The position numbers and the translations under genes were made by a program. 64,000 nucleotides of DNA. It comes from Pseudomonadota bacterium (GTDB taxonomy: Bacteria > Pseudomonadota > Alphaproteobacteria > Rhizobiales > Hyphomicrobiaceae). Below the pieces are notes generated by a model that did not search any database, was not told where the DNA came from, and was given only the letters and a program-made list of their open reading frames with translations. The number at the start of each line of letters is the position of its first letter. Within the stretch, counting starts at the first letter, position 1. The stretch lies in NCBI GenBank assembly GCA_018242215.1, contig JAFECG010000028.1, positions 162,124 to 226,123 of the forward strand. The letters are read 5' to 3'. Positions 35,120 to 43,070 of this stretch are shown here, in pieces.

Positions 35120-36480
35120 GCGTCGGTTCGCTTCGCCTGAGATTGCTTGCCGCAGGCGTCCTATCGATCCTCATTGCACTTAGCATCGCGGCGTATGGCC
35201 TGACCGAATTGTTCAAGCGCCATGTCGAACGCCGTGTCGATGTAGAACTGACCGTATACTTGAACCAACTTGCGGCGAACATCATCCGCAAACCGTCGGG
35301 CGAATTGGCATTGGCGCATCGGCCGTCGGATCCGCGGTTTGAAGAGCCCTTCTCGGGACTTTACTGGCAAATCGCGGGTACATCTGCCGATGTTCTACGC
35401 TCGCGGTCGCTGTGGGACACGGCTCTTCCTCTGCCGACTGAAACCAGCACCGCTGGCGCGTCCCATCATTACGAGATTCTCGGTCCACAGAACGCGCGCC
35501 TCTATCTTCTGCAGCGATACATTGAGTTGCCCGAAGATCTCGGTGGTTCGAAAGTCCGCATCGCCGTTGCCGTGGATGCTCGGGAAGTCCAGCAATCCGT
35601 GCGAAGCTTCGCATCGGAACTTGCTCCGTTTCTGCTGATTATCGGTGCGCTGCTGGTTGCTGCATCGTGGGTTCAGGTCAGCGTCGGCTTGCGGCCGCTG
35701 TCGACGATCCGCGGTCGAATTGCCGGCATCCGCTCGGGCAATCAACGTCGCTTGGGCGGGGAGTTTCCCCAGGAGGTCAAGCCGCTGGCCGAAGAGATCG
35801 ATGCGCTGCTCGATGAGCGCGAGAAAGCGATAGAGAAAGCGCGAGGGCGCGCCGCAGATCTGGCACATGGGCTGAAGACGCCCCTACAGGTTCTGAATGG
35901 AGAGGTAAATAGGCTGGAAGAGAAGGGCGATGTGAGTACGGCTTCAGAGATTTCCTATCTCGTGAATCTCATGCGACGCCATATCGACCGCGAGATCGCG
36001 CGTGCGCGCATTTCCTATGCCAACAGCAATGCCTCCACCAATGTCAGGGCGTCGGTAGAGCAGATCGTTCGCGTCGTCGCGCGGACGCCACGTGGGCAAG
36101 ACCTGAGTTGGCAGGTCGAAGTTCCTGCCGATTTGACGGCACGAATTGATGCTATCGATTTGGCGGAAGCCCTCGGCAACTTACTTGATAATGCCGCGCG
36201 GCATGCAAACAAAAAAGTGTCCGTGACAGCGCGAGCTGAGATGCAGGGCATCTCTATTTCCGTATCCGACGACGGTCCTGGAATTGAAAAGGGCCGCCAG
36301 GCGGCAATGCTGGTTCGTGGGCAAAGGCTCGATACCCATACCGGTGGAGCTGGGCTCGGATTAGCCATTGTCACCGATATTGTAGAAGCCTGGGAAGGAA
36401 GCCTCACGATCGAGAATGGAACGGTCGGCCTGATCGCGACGCTGCGAATTCCCACTGCGAGAAGTGATGCGCAATCTTGA
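35116..36480 (+). CDS. QseC/PhoQ-like sensor histidine kinase
   Basis: 454 residues. Two membrane segments (LRLLAAGVLSILIALSIAAYG and FLLIIGALLVAASWVQVSVG) enclose a ~140-residue periplasmic sensor. The HAMP region is followed by RAADLAHGLKTPLQVLNGE (phospho-His), then ALGNLLDNAARHANKKV, VSDDGPGIEKG and GGAGLGLAIV (N, G1 and G2 boxes). The His motif (HGLKTPL) is that of the PhoQ/QseC group, which senses cations or small molecules. Confidence 0.92.
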   Translation: MSVGSLRLRLLAAGVLSILIALSIAAYGLTELFKRHVERRVDVELTVYLNQLAANIIRKPSGELALAHRPSDPRFEEPFSGLYWQIAGTSADVLRSRSLWDTALPLPTETSTAGASHHYEILGPQNARLYLLQRYIELPEDLGGSKVRIAVAVDAREVQQSVRSFASELAPFLLIIGALLVAASWVQVSVGLRPLSTIRGRIAGIRSGNQRRLGGEFPQEVKPLAEEIDALLDEREKAIEKARGRAADLAHGLKTPLQVLNGEVNRLEEKGDVSTASEISYLVNLMRRHIDREIARARISYANSNASTNVRASVEQIVRVVARTPRGQDLSWQVEVPADLTARIDAIDLAEALGNLLDNAARHANKKVSVTARAEMQGISISVSDDGPGIEKGRQAAMLVRGQRLDTHTGGAGLGLAIVTDIVEAWEGSLTIENGTVGLIATLRIPTARSDAQS

Positions 36481-36616
36481 AGCCTTTGTCATTTCACCAT
36501 GGAGCAAAGTTACAGACAGGTTGCAGGATGGAAGCGGGAGCGCGAGCTGATCCTCCTCGATGTAATCGCTTGCTCGCATTCCTTCTGTATCAAAAATCCA
36601 GAGCGGGTCTCATCTC

Positions 36617-37249
36617 TTGAAGTTCACAGCGTACAGTCGTGAAGAGCGCATTGCGGATGGAATCCTGCACGTCATTGGCATTTCGACCGCCACAATTGCT
36701 GTTGCCGCGATGATGGCGTCGGCGCTGTTGCTTCGTCCATTGCCCATAATCGTGAGCCTTGGAGTTTACGGCACAGCGATGCTTGCAATGTTTTGCTGCT
36801 CAGCAGCCTACAATTTGAACCGCGCTCCGCGCTGGGACAGTCTTCTCCGACGCCTTGATCACGCGGCAATTTTTGTGGCGATCGCCGGTACTTACACGCC
36901 ATTCGCCGTGGTCATGGGCGGTATTCCGGGCTACTTGCTGCTGGGTTTCGTCTGGATTGTTGCTCTATTGGCTGCAGCATTAAAGCTGATGACAGCTCAC
37001 TGGAAAGGCATCGATATCGCAATCTATCTGTTGCTGGGGTGGGTTGGAGTGTTTGCGTATCGTCCTCTTTTCGCAACCGTGCCGCTGACAGCGCTAATCC
37101 TTCTGGTAGCCGGGGGAATGCTCTACTCTGCGGGTGTGGTTTTCCACTTATGGCGCGCTCTGAAGTATCAGAACGCGGTCTGGCATGCCTTTGTACTCGC
37201 TGCGGCTGCCTGTCATTTTGGAGCAGTGACGACAGCCGTCTTTGCTTAG
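36617..37249 (+). CDS. Hemolysin III family / PAQR-like membrane protein
   Basis: 210 residues from a TTG start (the first plausible codon; the next ATG would lose the conserved SREERIADGILHVIGI element). Seven membrane segments. Family motifs: DGILHVIG, YNL... RLDHAAIFVAIAGTYTPF and a C-terminal WHAFVLAAAACHFGAV with the conserved His. The zinc-site His residues of this family are present. The role in bacteria is uncertain (membrane stress, lipid metabolism). Confidence 0.85.
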   Translation: MKFTAYSREERIADGILHVIGISTATIAVAAMMASALLLRPLPIIVSLGVYGTAMLAMFCCSAAYNLNRAPRWDSLLRRLDHAAIFVAIAGTYTPFAVVMGGIPGYLLLGFVWIVALLAAALKLMTAHWKGIDIAIYLLLGWVGVFAYRPLFATVPLTALILLVAGGMLYSAGVVFHLWRALKYQNAVWHAFVLAAAACHFGAVTTAVFA

Positions 37250-37464
37250 GGCAAACAGGACGCTCTTGTCGCGCTATCTGCGAGAGGCATCGACCTCTTC
37301 CAGCGTGATCTGCCGCTCACGCCAGGAAAGACGTGTCACGAACATCGCAGATCGTCCGTGCCGTGGCATCGGCCGTTCATCTCGTACTCGCGAAAGGCTA
37401 TAACGCTCGGCAAAGGCCTACTGGGGTAGGCAATGCCATGGTGCGATCGCTTCTCATTCCGCAG
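37250..37464. other. Noncoding stretch
   Basis: About 215 bases between the hemolysin III gene and a broken small gene. Nothing else is supported. Confidence 0.3.
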
Positions 37465-37690
37465 ATGACAGATCTTTCGCAGAGCGAGCACGACAAGCTC
37501 GCCGAAGCCTGCGAGCTTGGCCTGCGAGGAACTCGTCGAGAAACATCGCCACACTCCGGAGATGCTCAGTACAGTAATCGGACCGATGGCGGCAGCATTG
37601 CTGGCAATGTACCGCGCCGGACAAAGAAGCGAGGCACGATTGGATCGCCACGCCGCCAACGTAGCGCTTGCGCGACGGAATATGAATTGA
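37465..37690 (+). pseudogene. Small helical protein gene, frameshifted by a short duplication
   Basis: The ATG frame at 37465 gives MTDLSQSEHDKLAEACEL, then runs into low-quality sequence. In another frame the downstream part reads CEELVEKHRHTPEM... MAAALLAMYRAGQ and ends at a TGA at 37690. The junction holds GCCTGCGAG twice, separated by CTTG; removing 13 bases (one copy and the CTTG) gives a continuous helical protein of about 70 residues. It looks like a recent insertion that broke the gene. No family was recognised. Confidence 0.5.
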
Positions 37691-37927
37691 TGAGCGGACG
37701 ATGGCGCCCCGAAGCCGATGGCTCGGTCTGGTGCCAAATCGTCTTGTCGTTGCACGTCGGCTGATTGCTCTTGTGCCCAAAAGTCTGACTTGAGCCTCAA
37801 CTCAGACGTCGATCAGGAATTTGAGGGGACGTTTGCCAATTGCTAACCGCCCCAGCCAATAGTCCGCCCACGCGCTTATGCTTTAGCGCTCGGAGCACGT
37901 CGCTGCGGTCAACGGAAGGAGCCAAAC

Positions 37928-38227
37928 ATGCGTCGTCGATCAATGCGGTACGCGTCATTCCTGAAGGGCGTTATCGGGACCAAAGACCAGGCTAAGTATT
38001 CAGAGTGCATTGTGACGGATATCTCCGCCACGGGAGCCAAGCTCTTCTTGACTGGGCCCGTCACTCTCCCTGAGGAGTGCTTTTTGCACATCGAATCTCG
38101 GCAGGTCCATCTCGGCTGTGACATCGTCTATCACCAGGACAACGTTGTTGGTGTGAAGTTCCAACGTCCCGACTTGCCAATGCCGGAAGCGGTCGAGCAG
38201 GGGTTCGCGCGCGCTCGCTCACGTTGA
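37928..38227 (+). CDS. PilZ-domain protein
   Basis: 99 residues, nearly all PilZ. The start MRRRSMRYASFLKGVI stands for the RxxxR region, and CIVTDISATGAKLFL matches the D/NxSxxG motif of c-di-GMP binding. The arginine cluster is less orderly than in classical binders. GGAAGGAG precedes the ATG. It is the last core-like gene before the accessory region. Confidence 0.85.
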   Translation: MRRRSMRYASFLKGVIGTKDQAKYSECIVTDISATGAKLFLTGPVTLPEECFLHIESRQVHLGCDIVYHQDNVVGVKFQRPDLPMPEAVEQGFARARSR

Positions 38228-38845
38228 AGATGCTGCCTCCTATGAGCTGTATGGCTAGGATGGCGCGAGGGTTCATCGGCGATGCGGATGCGCGTTAAGA
38301 TCTTGACGACGCCGCGCCGGTCGAGGTGAGCGTAGATTTTGGGAACGCGCCGGGGCCAGATGCGAGAAGCCGTCGATGCGGGTGGGTTTTGCCGACTTCA
38401 TTGTCGCGGACCTGGAGTGTGCTCCGAAGCATGATGCCGACACCCCGGTGATCACAGGGAAATGGCGGCCTCATTGTTTCCGTAAGAACCCCGCTATTCC
38501 CCGTTCCCGCGAGACCGGTGGCTTTTTTTTTGCAATTTCAGTATGTTGTGGGTCGGTCAATTGGCGCCCCGTAGGGGACGGGGAATAAGGCATTGAATTT
38601 ATTATATAATCAGGCCTGCTACTGTTACTTCGAATAGCAGAGTTGAGTAGCAAATTCTAGCGTCAAATTTGCGATGGATTTTTTCAACAGGCTGAGTAGG
38701 AAAACCAAAATGCGTTGAATAAACGCGAGGCTTGCAATCACGATGCAGGTAATCGAAGACGAGCCGGCGACCCCGCTTCGCCGCGTATGTGCGCCACGTG
38801 GATAGTCACCCGATGATGTCTTGGTGGGCTACGCTCAGATATCGA
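38228..38845. other. Gene-free stretch at left edge of accessory region
   Basis: About 620 bases without a supported gene. A near-perfect inverted repeat, TATTCCCCGTTCCC at 38495-38508 and GGGACGGGGAATAA at 38575-38588, differs by one inserted T. Nested inside it are a run of nine T and a small CCCCGT/ACGGGG hairpin (38567-38583). Sequence after 38590 is AT-rich. The composition change suggests the left edge of a genomic island; no tRNA gene is seen. Confidence 0.45.
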
Positions 38846-39313
38846 TCAGTTGGCCGGGCCAATGAAGAGTAGCCCGGCGGCGAGAGCTTTGGTGACAAGC
38901 CATGTGATGACCTTCTTGGAGCTATCCTTGAGGTAATCCTTTGCGCCGTCTTCGACAGACTTGGCCAGTTGGGCGCCAATCGTTTCTAGTTCCTTGTCGG
39001 GGAGGTTCTTGGTGTCCTTTGATTTAGGTTCCAGACCCGTGGGCAATGCCGTCAGACAAACGAAGCCTTTTGACGACAAGGTGCCTCTGAATGGGCCAAC
39101 TTGATCCTCTGTCGCGGGGTCAATGTAGCCAGCGCGCTGGAGCCATTTAATCGTATACCCCGCAATCTCGTGCGCGTCCTTCTCGGATAGGCCGCCGCGT
39201 TCAATGCCGGCGATGATATTCTCAACTTTGATCTCGGTGTAGAGTGGAAATCGGGCGAAAAGCATGCCGAGGATTTTACCACTGTAAAGCTGGAAAAGCT
39301 CAATGTTCTGCAT
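38846..39313 (-). CDS. Hypothetical protein with C-terminal membrane helix
   Basis: 155 residues. A winged-helix-like N-terminal half (FARFPLYTEIKVENIIAGIERGG... IAGYTIKWLQRAGYID) is followed by a charged linker and an amphipathic C-terminal helix (VITWLVTKALAAGLLFIGPAN) likely to touch membrane. No family was recognised. It is alone on this strand. A toxin- or sensor-like role is possible but not shown. Confidence 0.65.
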   Translation of the reverse strand: MQNIELFQLYSGKILGMLFARFPLYTEIKVENIIAGIERGGLSEKDAHEIAGYTIKWLQRAGYIDPATEDQVGPFRGTLSSKGFVCLTALPTGLEPKSKDTKNLPDKELETIGAQLAKSVEDGAKDYLKDSSKKVITWLVTKALAAGLLFIGPAN

Positions 39314-39515
39314 GGATGGGTCGCTAATGTTTTGAGGGCCATAAAGTAGCGGCCGTATTCAATCAGTCGGTCTGGCGACCGTTTTGCCGCCCCAGTGTCT
39401 TACCAAAGCGCGCTCGGCTGCATCCGATGATAGGCGATCGGCCCCTTGTTGACCATCCTGCTACCGAATTAATAGGCCGATAGAATCATAAAGGACGTGT
39501 GCTGAGGGAGGGCGA

Positions 39516-40142
39516 ATGAGGGGTTCTCGAAAACGGCGGTTGCGCGGCGAAGTGGCCGATGAAGCGATGAGCATCGAGATCGGCCGCATCGGGGAGCTGG
39601 AGGTCGAACTTGAGTTGGTCCGCCGCGGCTGGCATGCGCTGCGGCTCGACACCTCGCAAAAAGCCTGGAACGCCGACCTTCTGTGCGCCAAGGGACCGTA
39701 CCGCGTTGCCATCCAGGTGAAGGCGACGGACGCCGACAAGGGCCATAGCCACAGCAAGTCATTGGGCTTCGGCTATGCGACCGGCTTCCTCCGGGACAAG
39801 AAGCCAGTCTTCAACAGCAAGACCGGTCCGCTGATTGCTGATGTGGTTGTGGCGGTGAGCTCCAGCAAGATGGGAAGTCGTTTCGTGGTACTGCCGGTGG
39901 GGCTCGCCGAGCAGCTGTGCCAGCGGCATATCAAGTGGTGGTACGGGGTGCCGACAAACACCCAGAGCGGTAAGCGCAGCCAGTCCTTCCCGATCTACAT
40001 GAACTTCAAGCAGGAGAAGTCTAAGCACGCGCATCACATGAAAATGCGGGAGATCCTTCTCGCCCACGAAAACAAGTGGGAGGTTCTGGAGGAACCCTTG
40101 GACCGCTTGCGTGACGGGGCGCGGTGGCAGATTTCGGATTGA
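39516..40142 (+). CDS. PD-(D/E)XK nuclease-like protein
   Basis: 208 residues, with GGAGG before the ATG. The motif GRIGELEVELELVRRGWHALRLD is followed by NADLLCAKGPYRVAIQVKA, giving the Glu, Asp and xxK arrangement of a PD-(D/E)XK nuclease fold (Gln replaces the usual Glu in QVK). The rest is basic. It is 15 bases before the RES gene on the same strand, so a bicistron is likely. Group-specific function is not known. Confidence 0.7.
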   Translation: MRGSRKRRLRGEVADEAMSIEIGRIGELEVELELVRRGWHALRLDTSQKAWNADLLCAKGPYRVAIQVKATDADKGHSHSKSLGFGYATGFLRDKKPVFNSKTGPLIADVVVAVSSSKMGSRFVVLPVGLAEQLCQRHIKWWYGVPTNTQSGKRSQSFPIYMNFKQEKSKHAHHMKMREILLAHENKWEVLEEPLDRLRDGARWQISD

Positions 40143-40157
40143 TAACGGGAGGATGTC

Positions 40158-40919
40158 GTGGCGGACTTTGATAATATCCACGATTATCGCGTGTTCGCTC
40201 ACATAAGGCGGAGTCGCTGGAGGTTTTCAAGGGCACCCGAGGTAGATGACTTTCTGGCTGGCGTCGTGGCAACGGCGAAAGACCGGGTGCGAAAGGTGAG
40301 CGCGGGGACATCGGTCTGGCGCGCGCAGTTGGGTTGGGAAGATGAGATGGTGTTCGAGGGGAGAAACCTCGCTGACGAAGATATCTATGTTCCGAAGCCG
40401 TTTTCAAAAGAGAGGATGAAGCCCAAACCTGATCAAGCTTCAGAGGGGCGGGCGAACACCAAAGGCATACCGGCTTTGTATGTAGCGACGACAGAGAAGA
40501 CGGCTCTGTCAGAGATGCGCCCGAATCTCGCCAGCATTTTAAGTGTTGCGGAACTGAAGACGGTGAAGGATCTCAACGTCGTCGATTGCACAATTGATAT
40601 TTATCCGAGGTCCTACCTCGAGGTTATGAGAGCTGAGAAGCCAATAGCGTTCTTTGAAGGTGAGATGAATCAGTTGATATGGCGCGAGATTGATGATGCC
40701 TTTGCGCTCCCCGTGGACAGGCAAGAATTTGCCGCTGATTACGCGCCGACGCAGAATATCGCCGAGGTGTTGAAGAAGGAGGGGTATGACGGAATCCAAT
40801 ATCGTAGCGCCTATGACGGAAATGGCGGGCGCAATATCGCTTTGTTTGATTTGGCGAGCGCGGATGTGGTGAGCGTCCGCGTCAGCAGGCCAAAGCGGAT
40901 TGACATGGAATTTGAATAG
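40158..40919 (+). CDS. RES-domain protein
   Basis: 253 residues. The RES region shows SVWRAQLG, GRANTKGIPALYVATTEKTALSEMRP and TQNIAEVLKKEGYDGIQYRS followed by GNGGRNIALFD, which match the Arg, Glu and Ser motifs naming the family. RES toxins degrade NAD+ and normally pair with an Xre/MbcA-type antitoxin; none is adjacent here. The domain is longer at its N-terminus than usual. A phage-triggered NAD+-depleting effector is a reasonable guess. Confidence 0.75.
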   Translation: MADFDNIHDYRVFAHIRRSRWRFSRAPEVDDFLAGVVATAKDRVRKVSAGTSVWRAQLGWEDEMVFEGRNLADEDIYVPKPFSKERMKPKPDQASEGRANTKGIPALYVATTEKTALSEMRPNLASILSVAELKTVKDLNVVDCTIDIYPRSYLEVMRAEKPIAFFEGEMNQLIWREIDDAFALPVDRQEFAADYAPTQNIAEVLKKEGYDGIQYRSAYDGNGGRNIALFDLASADVVSVRVSRPKRIDMEFE

Positions 40920-40961
40920 CGAACGTTAGACGGCCTGCCAGCGGGGTGACTGCTGGTCTCA

Positions 40962-41771
40962 ATGGGCGCCGAGATGGATAAAAAGCGATTTTTGCGGGAA
41001 AATCCGCTGTGCTGCTTTTGCGGAGGTCTTGTCAAGTCCGAAGAACCTGATCACCAGCCTGCAAAGATTGTCTTTGTCAAAAAAGAGCGGCCCGAAGGCC
41101 TGGAGCTTCCATCGTGCAGGCGGTGCAATCGGCTTACGAGCATCGACGATTGCATCCTGAGCTTCGTTGCGCAGATGGCTGGGTCCTTGCGGCAGCAAGT
41201 TACAGGGGTGGACATCAGTTTCAAGAAAGCCTTTCAGACGCTGCAGACCAATCGCGGCGAGCTTCTCGAGAGAATGCAGAAGACCGGCAAGTGGACACTC
41301 CACCAAGGCAAGATTCAGAGGGCACTCGATTACAACCAGCCTGAGATAAACGAAGGCCTTTGTAGAATTGCGGCTAAGCTTGCCCTCGGTACCTACTACA
41401 TTGAGACCGGTAAGATCGCGCGGCCGGGAACTCACATTGAGACGGCGTGGGGCCATAATCAAAGGGGCAATGCGGTTGAGCTGGTCAATAATTTGTTAGG
41501 CCAACTGCCGAAGTTCTACGAACTCAACCAGGGCAAAAAATGGAATACGAGTGATTCCTTTTTTTTAAGGCATCTGGTCAAAACCGACGAAGTTTACATC
41601 GCCGCGATATTTCACCAGTCGGTCGCGCTTATCGCGTATTTCAAAGAGGGTGAAGCAAGTAAGGAGCGATACAAGCTGGCTGGATGCTGGACTCCAAGCA
41701 CGGAGCGCGGCCTTGAACTGCTGGAGTGGCGTGGCGCCCAAGTGGACGTCAAAAACCAGAGCGGACAGTGA
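40962..41771 (+). CDS. HNH-like zinc protein
   Basis: 269 residues; the second ATG at 40974 is possible. The N-terminus has NPLCCFCGGLVKSEEPDHQPAKIVF and LPSCRRCNRLT: two CxxC pairs flanking a DH, the layout of an HNH endonuclease zinc site, though the last His is not obvious. The remaining ~200 residues are helical with no known domain. It follows the RES gene by 42 bases on the same strand. Confidence 0.65.
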   Translation: MGAEMDKKRFLRENPLCCFCGGLVKSEEPDHQPAKIVFVKKERPEGLELPSCRRCNRLTSIDDCILSFVAQMAGSLRQQVTGVDISFKKAFQTLQTNRGELLERMQKTGKWTLHQGKIQRALDYNQPEINEGLCRIAAKLALGTYYIETGKIARPGTHIETAWGHNQRGNAVELVNNLLGQLPKFYELNQGKKWNTSDSFFLRHLVKTDEVYIAAIFHQSVALIAYFKEGEASKERYKLAGCWTPSTERGLELLEWRGAQVDVKNQSGQ

Positions 41772-41842
41772 TATCGGCATGACGGCGATCGTCAGTTCGT
41801 AAAATGACGGGCCCATATTCTCTGGAAAAAAGCTTTTGGCTG

Positions 41843-42712
41843 TCAGACTGCGGTTGATGCTTCGCTGCGCACTTTGTCGATCAACGTTCGATACAGGCTC
41901 TCTCGGCCATGGCAAAATAAATCGCGGACCAATTTGCCATCTCGAGTCTGAAGCTCGGATTGATAATAGGCGACCCCTAAAAGGTGACGTTGCACAACCG
42001 TCGGCGCTCCGTTGATCGCCTGGATGATGAACTGCCGGACTCCGCCCCCGCTGTAGCCGCGAAAATCTCTCGGGCCGTCGTATCCCTCATCGCGTTCGAT
42101 TTCGAAAGTGATGTAGTCGAAGTCGGCTCTGTTGGGCCAATCAATAGCGAGAAGGGGTCCCATGAGTTTGGCGTGGAACACGCTGACAAGCTTGTTGTCA
42201 TGTTGAGCGAAGGCTTCCTCGCTCCATTCATCGGCGGCTCCGCAGACGGCCCAAATCCCTATCTCTCTCGCGGGAGGCGATTCAAGAATTCTTTGTCGGC
42301 GGTTGGAAAGGTTCAGAAAGGTTCTTCCTTTGGCTTCGAGGGTTGCAATAGCGTCGCGTGGAGGGACGATAAATGCGATATCTGGGCCATCTGCTGGTTG
42401 AGCGCCAAGGAACGAATAATTTCGACAAAGACGGGGATTGACAAGGAATTGATGGATGTCGCCCTCAGGATAATTCGGTAGTACGAGGCCAAAAGTTTCT
42501 TCACTGAGTATTCGCCGGGCCACGTGCTGCGCAGTGAGAATGCCTTTTATGCCGTCGATGGAGATCAGCGTGGCCGATCCAGCGAGCTGGCCCTTTACGA
42601 CCGCTTCATCTTCTCGACGAGCAATTACAAATGCGAGTGTGTGGTCGACGATTGTTTGAGCTTCGGCCTCGATCAAAGGGTTCAGCGTCGCGCCGTCGAT
42701 GTGGAGTTCCAT
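41843..42712 (-). CDS. Trypsin-like serine peptidase fold protein
   Basis: 289 residues. The catalytic triad is visible: His63 in GILTAQHVARR, Asp111 in GPDIAFIVP and Ser221 in RGYSGGGVRQ. There is no signal peptide, so it acts in the cytoplasm. Intracellular trypsin-like proteases occur in several defence systems, where they cut an effector after sensing infection. It is convergent with the HNH-like gene, 70 bases away. Substrate unknown. Confidence 0.78.
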   Translation of the reverse strand: MELHIDGATLNPLIEAEAQTIVDHTLAFVIARREDEAVVKGQLAGSATLISIDGIKGILTAQHVARRILSEETFGLVLPNYPEGDIHQFLVNPRLCRNYSFLGAQPADGPDIAFIVPPRDAIATLEAKGRTFLNLSNRRQRILESPPAREIGIWAVCGAADEWSEEAFAQHDNKLVSVFHAKLMGPLLAIDWPNRADFDYITFEIERDEGYDGPRDFRGYSGGGVRQFIIQAINGAPTVVQRHLLGVAYYQSELQTRDGKLVRDLFCHGRESLYRTLIDKVRSEASTAV

Positions 42713-43070
42713 TGAGCCTACCGCTGCAGCAACGTGATGCGGGCGTGTGATTAAGAAATAGAGCGAAATGAACGTAGTCGCATGCCTTGGCTTTAGCCGT
42801 CGTGTTGTTCCTGCCCATTCTCACAAGTTTGGTCAAACAAGATTCCGTGGACTCGCACAGAGATTTTTGCCGCCCGTTGTGGACGCGTGCAAGAATGGGC
42901 CAGCATACGCAAGAATGACCTTCCGAGTTCGGTGTCGGTCACCTTGGCGGGCAGATCAGTCCCAAAAAAAGTATCAAATGTCTTCAATGCTCCCTTCCCT
43001 AACTCACCCACCACTCGCGAGGGGAGATCAAAGGAATTGGGCAAGAGCTTTGACTGCCAAGGTGACTTTC
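42713..43070. other. Intergenic between protease and primase genes
   Basis: About 360 bases. No gene, tRNA or repeat is supported. Antisense frames here have no protein character. Confidence 0.35.

Noticed and set aside
38495-38588. tRNA or tmRNA fragment at the island edge
   Set aside because: No acceptor stem, TψC arm or CCA end can be found on either strand.
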